64,000 bases of DNA from Croceibacter atlanticus HTCC2559. GTDB lineage: Bacteria > Bacteroidota > Bacteroidia > Flavobacteriales > Flavobacteriaceae. The stretch is taken from contig NC_014230.1 of the NCBI RefSeq assembly GCF_000196315.1, positions 62,001 to 126,000 on the forward strand, given 5' to 3'. Shown here one piece after another: positions 52,026-60,625 of the stretch. Below the pieces are notes generated by a model. It ran no database searches. It worked only from the letters and a program-made list of their open reading frames with translations, and was not told the DNA's origin. Position 1 is the stretch's first letter. Each line of letters opens with the position of its first letter. Both the position numbers and the translations under genes were made by a program.

Positions 52026-52310
52026 TTAGCGTGCTTTTTTGAATGCCTTATTATAGTTCTTATTTAAAAGCGTTTGTACGTCTGACATACGGTAATATAT
52101 CTTATTCCCAATTTGAGAGAATGATATTTTACCTTCATCACGCCACGTTTGAGCGGTACGCTTGCTAATATGCATAAGTTGCAGGAAGTCGGCATTGTCT
52201 AAGAAGGTATCTTCTGGTTTCTTAGATGCATCTGCAATTTTAGAGTTGATTTCGTCAATACGCCCTATAAGTTCTTGGTATTGGTCTTTGGATAAAATGA
52301 TTGCTTCCAT
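52026..52310 (-). CDS. Island: helix-turn-helix DNA-binding protein
   Basis: A 94-residue MerR/excisionase-type protein. The helix-turn-helix is LQLMHISKRTAQTWRDEGKI, then FSQIGNKIYYRMSDVQTLL. Similar genes flank integrases in Bacteroidota elements and act as excisionases. It is between the replication-like gene and the 681-residue gene on the same strand. Confidence 0.8.
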   Translation of the reverse strand: MEAIILSKDQYQELIGRIDEINSKIADASKKPEDTFLDNADFLQLMHISKRTAQTWRDEGKISFSQIGNKIYYRMSDVQTLLNKNYNKAFKKAR

Positions 52311-52416
52311 TTGCTGAAATAATTTTTAGATTACTCCAACAAATCTGAAAAAAGCCTTAGCGGGTAAAAAGGGTAAATGTGTTACACCCTTTTAAAACCC
52401 TTATCTTTTTTGCAAA

Positions 52417-54462
52417 TTAGTGCAGAGGGTTGTTTTTTATGTACTCTATTGCATCCTTTTTGTAATCTTCAGATGTATTAGATGCATCCAATTCGGATTT
52501 CTTTGAAGCATTTATTTTATCAGCAAACATTACATAAACTTTATGAAGCCCTAAATGAGGTATAATTTTCTTTTCCCTTAATGCTTCAATAACACCCCTT
52601 ATAGCACCCAATTTCTTTGGTGATAATGCATAATTACCACCAACTGTTATTGATAAATCTTCTAACATTTGTAGTACATAGGTTTGCTTTTCGGTAGATA
52701 ACAAATCTTCAAATGTTTCAAGCCTTGGTTTATCAATTAATATTTTAGGATTTTCTGGCAAATAACTCAATGGTGCTATTACGGAAGTTTCTCTTATAAA
52801 ATCTGCTTCTATTGATAAAAACTCTTTAAATAAATTTGGAAATTTATCTTCTTTACCTTCTAATCTTTTATTTCTTTCAGCAATGGTTCTAAACGTTAAC
52901 TCTCTTTGTTTTAATTCCTTTAACCTTGATTGAATGTAAAGAACTTTATTATTTGGTTCTGCATTATCTAATATCTTTTGAAGTCTTGATATGCATTTCT
53001 CAAATAATCGCAAGTGAACATTACGATGATTGATAAAGTGAATATCCAAAGGCACGGAATCATTCTGAAAGCGTCGAAAGAAAACATCCATTGAAGAATG
53101 TAATTCGTTGTAATCGTCTTTATCTAACACCATATCATTCATTAGTGAATGTATTATTAAATGAGAACCTGAATCATTTTTATAGTACATTGTTCTACTA
53201 TCAAATAATTCATAGAAAATGGCCGTTATTTCCCAACTTACATTTAGAATCCTGTAAGCTGTTTTTAATTCTTCTAAAACTTCATCGAGTAAATTATTTA
53301 CAACATAACTAAACCTTAAATTTTCAATCAATAATGCCTCATTTTCATCTCTTAAAAAGAAAAATATTCTTTTGTCTTTAATTTTATTATAAGCATCAAT
53401 CTCATCTCCAAACTTCGCCCTTAAATATTCCTTTTTTTGTTCTGAAGTAATCGACTCATCATTGAAACAAAATTCATTTAATGCATCAATTTCTTTTTGA
53501 TATTCTTTCTCAGTCTCTATCCTGACTTCTTTAATTTTCTCTTTTAAATCGATATATTCAAAAGGCTCATAAATGGACTTTCCTTTAATGATGCTCTTCA
53601 TCCATTTTAATACGGTATCCAAAACATAAAAAATTGTAAGCTCATTGCTAACAATAGATTTAGCGTTGTTAGAAATTTTATTTAAAGGCTCTTTTAAATT
53701 GTCAGGATTTAGCTTTCTGTAGTTGTTTTCGTCGTTAAAAAACAAAGGATAATTTTCTAATAGCAAATCGTTATCATATTTGCTTATCTCGTTATTCTTG
53801 AAAATATAAAGTTTGGATAAAATTTGTTTTAAGACTGATGTGTCATTTATTGTTTCTGTAAGTACTTCTTCGAGTATTGAGAGTTCATTTGAAATGAAAT
53901 TAATTGGGTTTCTAATTGTGGCGCAGTGCTCTTGATATGCCTTAATACAATTGTTAACGTCATATTCAACTATATCCAATAGAGCATTCATTTGCCATTT
54001 AGAAATTTTATAGTAGTCTTCTTCCTCGATATTATAATAATGCTCGAAAGTTTCCAGATATTGGCATTGAACACCTGCTAAAAAATCTTTGTAAGTTAAT
54101 TTGGGTATATGCTTTAATAATTCATCTATTTTATCAAAAATTAATTTTCCATAATCACCTAAATATACCGATTGAATAAACTCGTCAGTTTCATCAACAT
54201 TTAATAAAAAATGACGATTTGCGAATTGTGTTAGTAACCAATCATCACTATTATTTATGTAGTAAGGATGTGGGTCTTGTTTCTTTAATGCTTTATTCTT
54301 TTCGTTTTCTACAACACAAACCTTTAATTTTTCAAAGTCATCTAAACCATCAATTTCATTAAGTATTTTATCATTAAAATCCTTTTCGGCTTTCTCTTTT
54401 GCTGTCTTTCGCATTGTTTCAAAATGCGCTTTAACTATATTATTTATTGGTTTATTAAACAT
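52417..54462 (-). CDS. Island: large hypothetical protein (681 aa)
   Basis: A long, mostly helical soluble protein without a recognised domain. It has long charged helices such as NNAKSIVSNELTIFYVLDTV, and a charged C-terminus ending DAIEYIKNNPLH. It starts 3 bp after the integrase stop, so it is probably co-transcribed with the integrase. Regulation of transfer is possible by analogy with Bacteroidota elements, but nothing proves it. Confidence 0.6.
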   Translation of the reverse strand: MFNKPINNIVKAHFETMRKTAKEKAEKDFNDKILNEIDGLDDFEKLKVCVVENEKNKALKKQDPHPYYINNSDDWLLTQFANRHFLLNVDETDEFIQSVYLGDYGKLIFDKIDELLKHIPKLTYKDFLAGVQCQYLETFEHYYNIEEEDYYKISKWQMNALLDIVEYDVNNCIKAYQEHCATIRNPINFISNELSILEEVLTETINDTSVLKQILSKLYIFKNNEISKYDNDLLLENYPLFFNDENNYRKLNPDNLKEPLNKISNNAKSIVSNELTIFYVLDTVLKWMKSIIKGKSIYEPFEYIDLKEKIKEVRIETEKEYQKEIDALNEFCFNDESITSEQKKEYLRAKFGDEIDAYNKIKDKRIFFFLRDENEALLIENLRFSYVVNNLLDEVLEELKTAYRILNVSWEITAIFYELFDSRTMYYKNDSGSHLIIHSLMNDMVLDKDDYNELHSSMDVFFRRFQNDSVPLDIHFINHRNVHLRLFEKCISRLQKILDNAEPNNKVLYIQSRLKELKQRELTFRTIAERNKRLEGKEDKFPNLFKEFLSIEADFIRETSVIAPLSYLPENPKILIDKPRLETFEDLLSTEKQTYVLQMLEDLSITVGGNYALSPKKLGAIRGVIEALREKKIIPHLGLHKVYVMFADKINASKKSELDASNTSEDYKKDAIEYIKNNPLH

Positions 54463-54465
54463 ATT

Positions 54466-55683
54466 TTAATTGATGTATTTATCTACCGCATTATCTAATT
54501 CGCTACTTATGATTTTAGCATAAACTTGAGTTATACCTATATCTGTATGGTCCATTAATTTTGAGACGTGTTCTATACGCATACCATTGTTTAAGGCTCT
54601 TGTAGCGAATGTATGACGGCTTATGTGAAAGGATAAATTAAACGGTAGCTCCAACTGTTTACCCATTCTACTGAGATACATATTACTTAATGAAATTGCT
54701 CTATTGGTAATTAAACTTCTATGCTCTCTATCCTTAAAATACTGTTCGTCTATCTTGGCAAATGGAAAAATAATATCGTTTTGACTGTTATCATATGATG
54801 CGTATTTCTCCAAAATATCAATAGCTTTTTGACCTATTCTTATGCTGTGTTGCCTTTTGGTCTTGCGTATCGTTTTAGTGATACGGTGATTTTTCTTATC
54901 GTAGTTTTTCCATTGTAATTCGATAACATCTCCGAACCTTAAACCACCAGAGAATACCGAAAAAATAAACATATCCTTAATGACCTGTGCTTTATGCTTG
55001 TCTGGAACCTCTAAATTCATAAAAGCATCAAATTGTTCTGCATTTAGGTAACGTTTAGTGGTTTTATTTTTCTTTACCTTGAATTTGGTAAAGGGTGCTA
55101 ATTCGTTGGAAATAAGGTCTTCTCTCTTAGCTTCACGAAACATTAAGTTTAAGATTCTAAAAGCGTAATTAATTGTAGTGTTGTTATTACCTAATTTTGA
55201 ACTACAATAAGAAGCGTAGTTTTTTAAGGTTGTGGCTGTGATGTCATCAAACATCAATTCTCTATGGCCAACAAACCTTTCAAATTTCTCTATGTTGTTT
55301 TTATAACTTCTGTAAGTGGAAAGGGTTACTGTATCTTTTAGCTTCTCGCATCTGTCAAAAGCAAAGTCAAAGAAGTTAATTAAAGGCTTGCCTTTGATAG
55401 CTTCTTTAATTCGTCTTGCTGAGGTGGATTGATTACGTCTTTCTAAGTCGGCAATTTCCCCTTCTGCATCTGCTACCTTTTTTGAGATATAAGCATTTAA
55501 CCTGGTAGAGTTTTGATGGTTCTTCTTTACCTTTTGTTTGTCATCATCCCATTCATTTGGATGAAGTTTAAGACTCAAAGAAATAAACTTAGTTCTACGG
55601 TCTTTAATTACTCTTAGATATAGAGGTGCATCGCCTGTTTTGTCTATCTTGTCTTTTCTCAGAATAATCTTTACCGAAGCCAT
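54466..55683 (-). CDS. Island: integrase with arm-DNA-binding domain
   Basis: I choose the ATG at 55,683 (MASVKIILRKDKIDKTGD) over one 27 bp earlier. About 405 residues. The N-terminal arm domain (1-80), a SAM-like core-binding domain (about 95-190) and a tyrosine recombinase catalytic domain follow: SGGLRFGDVIEL (R), FHISRHTFATRAL (HxxR), LMDHTDIGITQVYAKI (H and Y). It sits at the right end of the island with three GGTACAAC arm sites nearby, and probably drives integration into the AACAATGTAT core of attC. Confidence 0.92.
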   Translation of the reverse strand: MASVKIILRKDKIDKTGDAPLYLRVIKDRRTKFISLSLKLHPNEWDDDKQKVKKNHQNSTRLNAYISKKVADAEGEIADLERRNQSTSARRIKEAIKGKPLINFFDFAFDRCEKLKDTVTLSTYRSYKNNIEKFERFVGHRELMFDDITATTLKNYASYCSSKLGNNNTTINYAFRILNLMFREAKREDLISNELAPFTKFKVKKNKTTKRYLNAEQFDAFMNLEVPDKHKAQVIKDMFIFSVFSGGLRFGDVIELQWKNYDKKNHRITKTIRKTKRQHSIRIGQKAIDILEKYASYDNSQNDIIFPFAKIDEQYFKDREHRSLITNRAISLSNMYLSRMGKQLELPFNLSFHISRHTFATRALNNGMRIEHVSKLMDHTDIGITQVYAKIISSELDNAVDKYIN

Positions 55684-55731
55684 AATTTCCCTTAGATTTA
55701 TAGTGTGCAATCTGGTGCATTGCGATACTAA

Positions 55732-55751
55732 GGTACAACTTTTGGTATAAC
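55732..55751 (+). promoter_or_regulatory. Right arm-type integrase binding site of the island
   Basis: GGTACAACTTTTGGTATAAC matches the left arm site in its GGTACAAC...TATAAC frame. It lies 49 bp upstream of the integrase start. Confidence 0.55.
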
Positions 55752-55849
55752 ATTAGGTGCTTTTTCTTGTATTTCTTTGCATTATTTTGCTTTACAAAAA
55801 TATGTAAAATACTGTAATACAGCTATTAAAGTGAGATTGAGAGAATATA

Positions 55850-55868
55850 GGTACAACTTCTATATAAC
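55850..55868 (+). promoter_or_regulatory. Junction-proximal arm or core site of the island
   Basis: GGTACAACTTCTATATAAC matches the same frame and overlaps the direct-repeat core TAACAATGTAT (55,865-55,875). Confidence 0.5.
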
Positions 55869-55875
55869 AATGTAT

Positions 55876-55997
55876 AACCGCAATTACGGCGGATTCGACT
55901 ACGTCCGAATCGACTCGGAATTGCTAAAGTCTGTGCAAAACCGAAAATTAACGCAAATTAACCCGTAACTGACGGTTATACTAGACCGTTACCTGTA
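55876..55997 (+). repeat. Right part of attC20
   Basis: Continues the attC interrupted at 44,425 (ACCGCAATTACGG, as in attC8). Ends with arm CGGTTATAC and left box GTTACCTGTA (55,988). Confidence 0.85.
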
Positions 55998-56000
55998 ATT

Positions 56001-56597
56001 ATGAAGAAAACCCTAACAACAATAATATTTTTAATTTCAATAACTTGTTTTAGTCAAGATTTAAATAAAGAAACGCACTATTACTTTCAAGGTAATCAAA
56101 TAACTAAAACTCAATTTGAATCATTTGATAATAGAAAAATTTATACTAGAACTATTGAAAATGATTCGTTAATTATAGAGAAAATTTACCTTCACAAAAG
56201 CATCGGGAAACTTGATTCGATTCAGTTAAAACAAGTAACAATGTTCTTGACAAAAATTATTGGTTCTGAATTTAACCAAGAGAAAAAGACTATGATACAT
56301 TTGTATAGGGAGAATGATAAGAATATTTATAGCGACTCCAAATACAAAAAATATTGGAAATGGATAAAAAACAACTCCAAGCGATATCAATCTTTCTTAA
56401 TTGGAACCAAAGACTCACAAATTGAACCGAATAAAAAGAAGCACATCTATTTAGACCAATATGATTTAATAGAAAAGTTATTTTTTCAAAGTTCCGATTT
56501 TAAAATAAATCACATATTGATAAAGCCTAACGGTGAAATTTATATTTATTTTGGATTAAATGATATTTTACACGCTTTAGATTGGTCAGTGGATTAA
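56001..56597 (+). CDS. Cassette 21: secreted protein of unknown function (198 aa)
   Basis: A signal peptide (KKTLTTIIFLISITCFSQ) precedes a soluble domain with mixed helix and strand: YYFQGNQITKTQFESF and HILIKPNGEIYIYFGLNDIL. No family recognised. Its left box GTTACCTGTA is matched, with one mismatch, by TACAGGCAAC at 56,602 just after its stop, but no attC follows, so this is the terminal cassette. Confidence 0.65.
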   Translation: MKKTLTTIIFLISITCFSQDLNKETHYYFQGNQITKTQFESFDNRKIYTRTIENDSLIIEKIYLHKSIGKLDSIQLKQVTMFLTKIIGSEFNQEKKTMIHLYRENDKNIYSDSKYKKYWKWIKNNSKRYQSFLIGTKDSQIEPNKKKHIYLDQYDLIEKLFFQSSDFKINHILIKPNGEIYIYFGLNDILHALDWSVD

Positions 56598-56601
56598 TAA
56601 C

Positions 56602-56612
56602 TACAGGCAACA
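56602..56612 (+). repeat. Terminal half-site of the array
   Basis: TACAGGCAAC with its next base is a right box without an L arm or right half. It marks the end of the array; 57 bp on, a terminator follows. Confidence 0.6.
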
Positions 56613-56670
56613 AAGAACTGAGGTAAAAAACAACTTTTATCTACATTAAATTTAGACACTATTATCCTAT

Positions 56671-56707
56671 ACTCTAAGAGTCATATTTTTGATCTTAGAG
56701 TTTTTTA
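56671..56707 (+). terminator. Terminator after the array
   Basis: ACTCTAAGA and TCTTAGAGT form a stem followed by a T run. The remaining stretch 56,708-57,023 contains no gene that I can support. Confidence 0.75.
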
Positions 56708-57023
56708 TTCCTTGTTTTTCTTGCTTACCTCGTCAGGACAGAAACATAAGTTTCTTCATAAGGTCTACCAGATTATAAATAAAAATCCTGCACAACAAAC
56801 ACATTAACTTTACTACAGAATATTCAATTATATTCAAATCCATTAGAAATGGATAACGTCTTTCTTGAACTTATAATTAACGCTTTGTAAGTGTATTTAA
56901 TAGTTCAGTTACACAAAACCTCTATACACCAAAAAGTATACAACATCTGAAATTCTGTATAAAGTAATTAGCCTGCTACCAACCGATCTTTGCTCTATTC
57001 TTTTAAATAAAAAAACAGGCAAA

Positions 57024-57980
57024 ATGAAAACAAATCAATTCGGTAAAAAAGGTTGGACTCCAGATAACATTCATAACTTAAACGGAAAAACCTACGTTAT
57101 AACAGGAACTACTAGCGGAACAGGTTTTGAAGCTGCAAAAATATTGCTTTCTAAAGGTGCAAAAGTGGTCATGCTTAATCGTAATCCAGAAAAAGCAGAA
57201 AACACCATAATTACATTAAAACAAGAACTTGGTAATGCTATAAAAGTATCTAACATCACTATGGATTTAGCAAAACAAGTTTCAGTTAAAAACGCTGCTG
57301 CAGAAGTTCTTAAAACGGTCTCACAAATTGATGCTCTTATCTGTAATGCTGCTATTGCTCAAGTACCTAAACAAACACTTACAGTTGATGGATGGGAAAG
57401 CCAGATGGGAACAAATCATTTTGGAAATTGGACATTACAAGCTCTATTATTTCCACGCATTGAAAAATCTAATGGTAGAATTGTAACCGTAGGTAGTATG
57501 GGTTATAACATGGGAATTAAGACCATTAAATTCGATGATCTAAACTGGGATAAAAACTACAGCCCAAACGGTGTTTATAGCCAAAGTAAGTTAGCGCAAA
57601 TCATGTGTGTTTATGAATTGCAAGATAGACTTAAAGAAGCAGGTATAACTAATGTAAAAGCGTATGCTTGTCATCCAGGTGCTTCAAAAACTTCTTTAAT
57701 AAAAACCAGCGGTAGTTTAATGACAAGATTTGTATGGCAGTTAATGAAATTTTCACCTTTAGTACAATCAGCTGAAAAGGGTGCTTACCCACAATTAATG
57801 TGTGCAACAGAACCAAACCTAGATCAAAGTGAATTTTATGGCCCAACCGGTAAAAATAATTGGACAGGTCCTGTAGGTGCGCATAAGTTAGAACCACATG
57901 CAAAAGATAAAACTGTGGCAAAAAAGTTATGGGAAGTTTCAGAAAAAGAAACTGGTGTTAAATGGAATATTAATTCTTAA
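57024..57980 (+). CDS. Short-chain dehydrogenase/reductase
   Basis: A 318-residue SDR enzyme. The cofactor motif TGTTSGTGFEAAKIL (about 27-41) is the TGxxxGxG pattern. The structural CNAAIA motif lies near residue 108, and the active-site pair YSQSKLAQ (Tyr and Lys) near residue 188. These enzymes use NAD(P)H to reduce carbonyls or oxidise alcohols. It resembles the protochlorophyllide-reductase-like and retinol-dehydrogenase-like subgroup; the substrate is unknown. Followed by a START-like protein and an AraC regulator, likely one unit. Confidence 0.88.
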   Translation: MKTNQFGKKGWTPDNIHNLNGKTYVITGTTSGTGFEAAKILLSKGAKVVMLNRNPEKAENTIITLKQELGNAIKVSNITMDLAKQVSVKNAAAEVLKTVSQIDALICNAAIAQVPKQTLTVDGWESQMGTNHFGNWTLQALLFPRIEKSNGRIVTVGSMGYNMGIKTIKFDDLNWDKNYSPNGVYSQSKLAQIMCVYELQDRLKEAGITNVKAYACHPGASKTSLIKTSGSLMTRFVWQLMKFSPLVQSAEKGAYPQLMCATEPNLDQSEFYGPTGKNNWTGPVGAHKLEPHAKDKTVAKKLWEVSEKETGVKWNINS

Positions 57981-58005
57981 TTATTTTCAACTAAAGCTTA
58001 AGGTT

Positions 58006-58617
58006 ATGAATACCATAAAATACATCACCATAATAGCACTATTAACCTCTCTTGGATTGTTTTCTCAAGAAAGAAATTGGACTACAGAAAAATCTAAAGA
58101 CGGAAAAACAGTTGTAAACTATGAGTTAGTAAAAGAGTACAATGGAACTCACTTTTATTACATTGCCCAAACCACTGCTAATGTATCTCTTGAAGAACTA
58201 GATGCTTATTTCTCCAATACAGACAATCATAAATATTTTATAGAGCGAACAACAACAACTGAAGAATTCAAAAAAATATCTGACAACCAATGGTTAGCTT
58301 ACTATTTCTTTGATGCGCCTTGGCCATTACCAAATAGTGATCTTGTTATTGAGCTAAGTCGAACTAAAATTGATGATGATAAACTCATCTTTACTGCAGT
58401 TTCCGTAAAGAATGATTATAAAAAATCTGATGTTGATAGAATGAAAACTTATAAGGTAATTTATGAATTTGAGAAAATTAGTGACTCAACAACCAAAATT
58501 ACTTACAATGCAGATTATATTCCTATAGGTTCAATTCCTAATTTTTTAATAAGATCTTGGTTTCCAGAAGGACCAGCTAATATTGTTACTAACTTAGGAA
58601 CGCTGAAAAAGAATTAA
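58006..58617 (+). CDS. Secreted START/SRPBCC-like lipid-binding protein
   Basis: I choose the ATG at 58,006, which gives a signal peptide (ending GLFSQE); the product is 203 residues. The pattern of strands and the helix after NVSLEELDAYFSNTDNHKYF, and then FFDAPWPLPNSDLVIELS, follow START-type domains that bind a hydrophobic ligand. The C-terminus, SWFPEGPANIVTNLGTL, is the closing helix. It probably acts in the envelope. It lies between an SDR and an AraC gene. Confidence 0.7.
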   Translation: MNTIKYITIIALLTSLGLFSQERNWTTEKSKDGKTVVNYELVKEYNGTHFYYIAQTTANVSLEELDAYFSNTDNHKYFIERTTTTEEFKKISDNQWLAYYFFDAPWPLPNSDLVIELSRTKIDDDKLIFTAVSVKNDYKKSDVDRMKTYKVIYEFEKISDSTTKITYNADYIPIGSIPNFLIRSWFPEGPANIVTNLGTLKKN

Positions 58618-58626
58618 ATTAGTAGT

Positions 58627-59538
58627 ATGCAACACTTTAAAACATTATCATCGTATTTAGATTATTTAGGGCTACCACGACCAGAGCACCCAATGCTAAG
58701 CGTATTTAACTCTAAAGGCAGCGGTTACCTACCTTGCCCAAGAGAGAGTTCACCACCTATAACAAATGATTGCTATTCTATTAGTTTTAAAAAATATGTT
58801 GAAGGAGATTTAAACTATGGAAGAACTAAATATGATTTTACAAATGGAGCTTTAATTTGTATTGCTCCAAGACAAGTTTTACAATGGGACGATAGCGTAG
58901 TCTTTGAACAGAAAGGCTTTTCAATAAACGTTCATGAAGATTTTTTGAAGGGAACAGAATTAGCTCAACAACTAAAAAAATACGGTTTCTTTTCCTATTC
59001 TGTTAATGAAGCTTTACACCTTTCTCCCAAAGAGGAAAAACAAATCGAATCGATTGTTGAAAATATAGATATTGAATATCAGAACAACCAAGATGAATTT
59101 AGCAAAGACATCATCATCTCGCAATTAAGCACTCTTTTAAAATACGCGAATCGTTTTTATGAAAGGCAATTTTTAAATAGAAAAGAGTTGTCTAATAATC
59201 TGTTGGAGCAATTTAATAAACAATTAGATGTATATTTTAACTCTGGCCAATTACCAGAAAAGGGAATACCGAGTATAGAGAATATTGCAGATAAACTATC
59301 GGTTTCACAACGTTATTTGAGTGATACACTTAAGAAAGAAACAGGAAAAACCTCAACAGAACACTTGCAGTTGTATCTTATAGATGAAGCAAAGAATATA
59401 TTATTAAACCCTAACAAGACAATTTCTGAAGTTGCCTATGATTTAGGCTTTGAATATCCACCCTATTTTTCACGATTATTTAAAAAGAAAGAAGGCATAA
59501 GCCCGACAGAATACAGAGAAAAATATAAATTAAACTAA
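58627..59538 (+). CDS. AraC-family transcriptional regulator
   Basis: A 303-residue protein. The N-terminal 190 residues form a cupin-like sensor. The C-terminal 100 carry two helix-turn-helix units: SIENIADKLSVSQRYLSDTL and the signature TISEVAYDLGFEYPPYFSRL, followed by LFKKKEGISPTEYREKY. It probably controls the upstream SDR/START genes or a nearby gene; the effector is unknown. It ends 3 bp before the next start. Confidence 0.9.
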   Translation: MQHFKTLSSYLDYLGLPRPEHPMLSVFNSKGSGYLPCPRESSPPITNDCYSISFKKYVEGDLNYGRTKYDFTNGALICIAPRQVLQWDDSVVFEQKGFSINVHEDFLKGTELAQQLKKYGFFSYSVNEALHLSPKEEKQIESIVENIDIEYQNNQDEFSKDIIISQLSTLLKYANRFYERQFLNRKELSNNLLEQFNKQLDVYFNSGQLPEKGIPSIENIADKLSVSQRYLSDTLKKETGKTSTEHLQLYLIDEAKNILLNPNKTISEVAYDLGFEYPPYFSRLFKKKEGISPTEYREKYKLN

Positions 59539-59541
59539 ACA

Positions 59542-60078
59542 ATGGACCTTTTAAAACTAGCTACAGATTGGGCGAAGGCAGAAGTCTTTTCAACTAAATT
59601 TTTTATTCTATTTGCATTTGCATTTTTAATTGCCAGTATAGGGTTTTGGCAACTCGGTAAAACAGAAATTGCAAGAGCTTATATTATGCCAACCTTGGTT
59701 GCAGGTATCTTACTATTAATTATAGGTAGCGGATTATTATATACAAACATTCAAAGGGTTAGCCAATTTGAAAAAGAATACCACGCAAATGCTGAAACAT
59801 TTTTAGATTCGGAGATATCACGATCTGAAGCAACACTAAAAGAATACAGAACTATTGTTTTTAAAGTAATTCCTATAATAATTATAGTTGCTGCCTTGCT
59901 CATAATATTTTTAAGTACACCTACTTGGAGAGCAATAAGCATTACAACTATAGCAATGTTAATCGTTATTTTATTGGTTGATGGCACAGCACATTCAAGA
60001 ATAGAAGCCTATTATAAAAAATTGAAACTAGTAGAAGTAAATACTGCCAACATAAATTCACCTGCAGTAAAGAATTAG
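59542..60078 (+). CDS. Small membrane protein (178 aa), unknown function
   Basis: Four hydrophobic segments (about 20-38, 48-70, 110-130 and 132-150) with a soluble helix containing VSQFEKEYHANAETFLDSEI between the second and third. No family recognised. It follows the AraC gene by 3 bp, so probably in the same operon. Confidence 0.65.
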   Translation: MDLLKLATDWAKAEVFSTKFFILFAFAFLIASIGFWQLGKTEIARAYIMPTLVAGILLLIIGSGLLYTNIQRVSQFEKEYHANAETFLDSEISRSEATLKEYRTIVFKVIPIIIIVAALLIIFLSTPTWRAISITTIAMLIVILLVDGTAHSRIEAYYKKLKLVEVNTANINSPAVKN

Positions 60079-60276
60079 TTCAACACCAATTTGAAGTAAT
60101 TCAATCTAAATACTACTACTCCAAACTCTAAGGCATTATTTAGTTTTAAGTTTTTTTTTTGAATTTCAAACTCAACATTTACCCCAATGCACACAACACT
60201 ATTGCAAAAAATTTAGAAATAAGTTTTATAACATTATTATTTATCGTAATATTGCAATGAACAAATTAAACAATTA
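60079..60276 (+). promoter_or_regulatory. Promoter region of the arsenic operon with ArsR operator-like site
   Basis: Gene-free and AT-rich. ATCGTAATATTGCAAT at 60,243-60,258, 18 bp before the arsR ATG, matches ATCGTATTATTGCAAT at 60,626-60,641 with one difference; both are probable ArsR operators. Confidence 0.6.
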
Positions 60277-60606
60277 ATGGGTTTAGCAAAAACAGAAATA
60301 TTTACAGATCTCCAAAACGAAATTGCACGATATGCAAAAGTTTTTGGGCATCCTGCCAGAGTAGCAATACTTGAGCATTTGTATAAGATAGACACCTGTG
60401 TTTGTGGAGACTTGGTTCAAGAAATTGGGTTAGCACAACCTACTATTTCTCAACATCTAAAAGAACTTAAGCATTTAGGTCTTATTAAAGGTCAAGTTGA
60501 AGGCACTAGCGTTTGTTATTGTATAGATGCAGAAAATTGGGCAAAAATGAAAAGTATAATGTTTACATTTTTAAACCAAGATGTCTCAAAATCTAATTGT
60601 TGTTAA
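60277..60606 (+). CDS. arsR: ArsR-family arsenic-responsive repressor
   Basis: A 109-residue winged-helix repressor. The helix that binds arsenite carries CVC (TCVCGDLVQEIG, about 45-56). The recognition helix AQPTISQHLKELKHLGLI is typical of the family, and SNCC ends the protein. Binding of arsenite releases the operator. It is the first gene of an arsenic operon with a probable operator at 60,243, and a second operator-like site right after its stop. Confidence 0.93.
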   Translation: MGLAKTEIFTDLQNEIARYAKVFGHPARVAILEHLYKIDTCVCGDLVQEIGLAQPTISQHLKELKHLGLIKGQVEGTSVCYCIDAENWAKMKSIMFTFLNQDVSKSNCC

Positions 60607-60625
60607 AAAAAATTTGATTCTATTA

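Larger units (their letters stand above)
44426..55875. mobile_element. Integrative element inserted into an attC site (about 11.45 kb)
   Basis: Bounded by an 11-bp direct repeat TAACAATGTAT. Joining the two flanks rebuilds a complete attC (GCAGGTAACAATGTATAACC onward) that matches attC8. Contents, left to right, are a DUF6266 gene, a helix-turn-helix gene, a two-methyltransferase/HNH restriction system with a controller, a replication-like gene, a helix-turn-helix gene, a 681-residue gene and an integrase at the right end. GGTACAAC motifs near both ends look like integrase arm sites. Confidence 0.85.
15000..56612 (+). mobile_element. Integron-like gene-cassette array with XerC/D-type recombinase (about 41.6 kb)
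   Basis: The element consists of a tyrosine recombinase, an attI-like region, and cassettes all in one direction. Eighteen cassettes are complete. Each begins at a GTT-box (left box) and ends with its reverse complement followed by a palindromic site. For example, cassette 4 starts GTTGTAAAAC and ends GTTTTACAAC; cassette 12 starts GTTAGCTCTA and ends TAGAGCTAAC; cassette 3 starts GTTCTCTGC and ends GCAGAGAAC. The variable bases differ between neighbours but agree within a cassette, as expected if each moved as a circle. Cassettes 19 and 20 are remnants at an IS, and cassette 21 ends in a half-site. An 11.45-kb island interrupts the array. Confidence 0.85.

Noticed and set aside
57898-58005. 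A longer start for the START-like gene
   Set aside because: The upstream part overlaps the SDR gene in another frame and lacks a signal peptide; the ATG at 58,006 gives a clean one.
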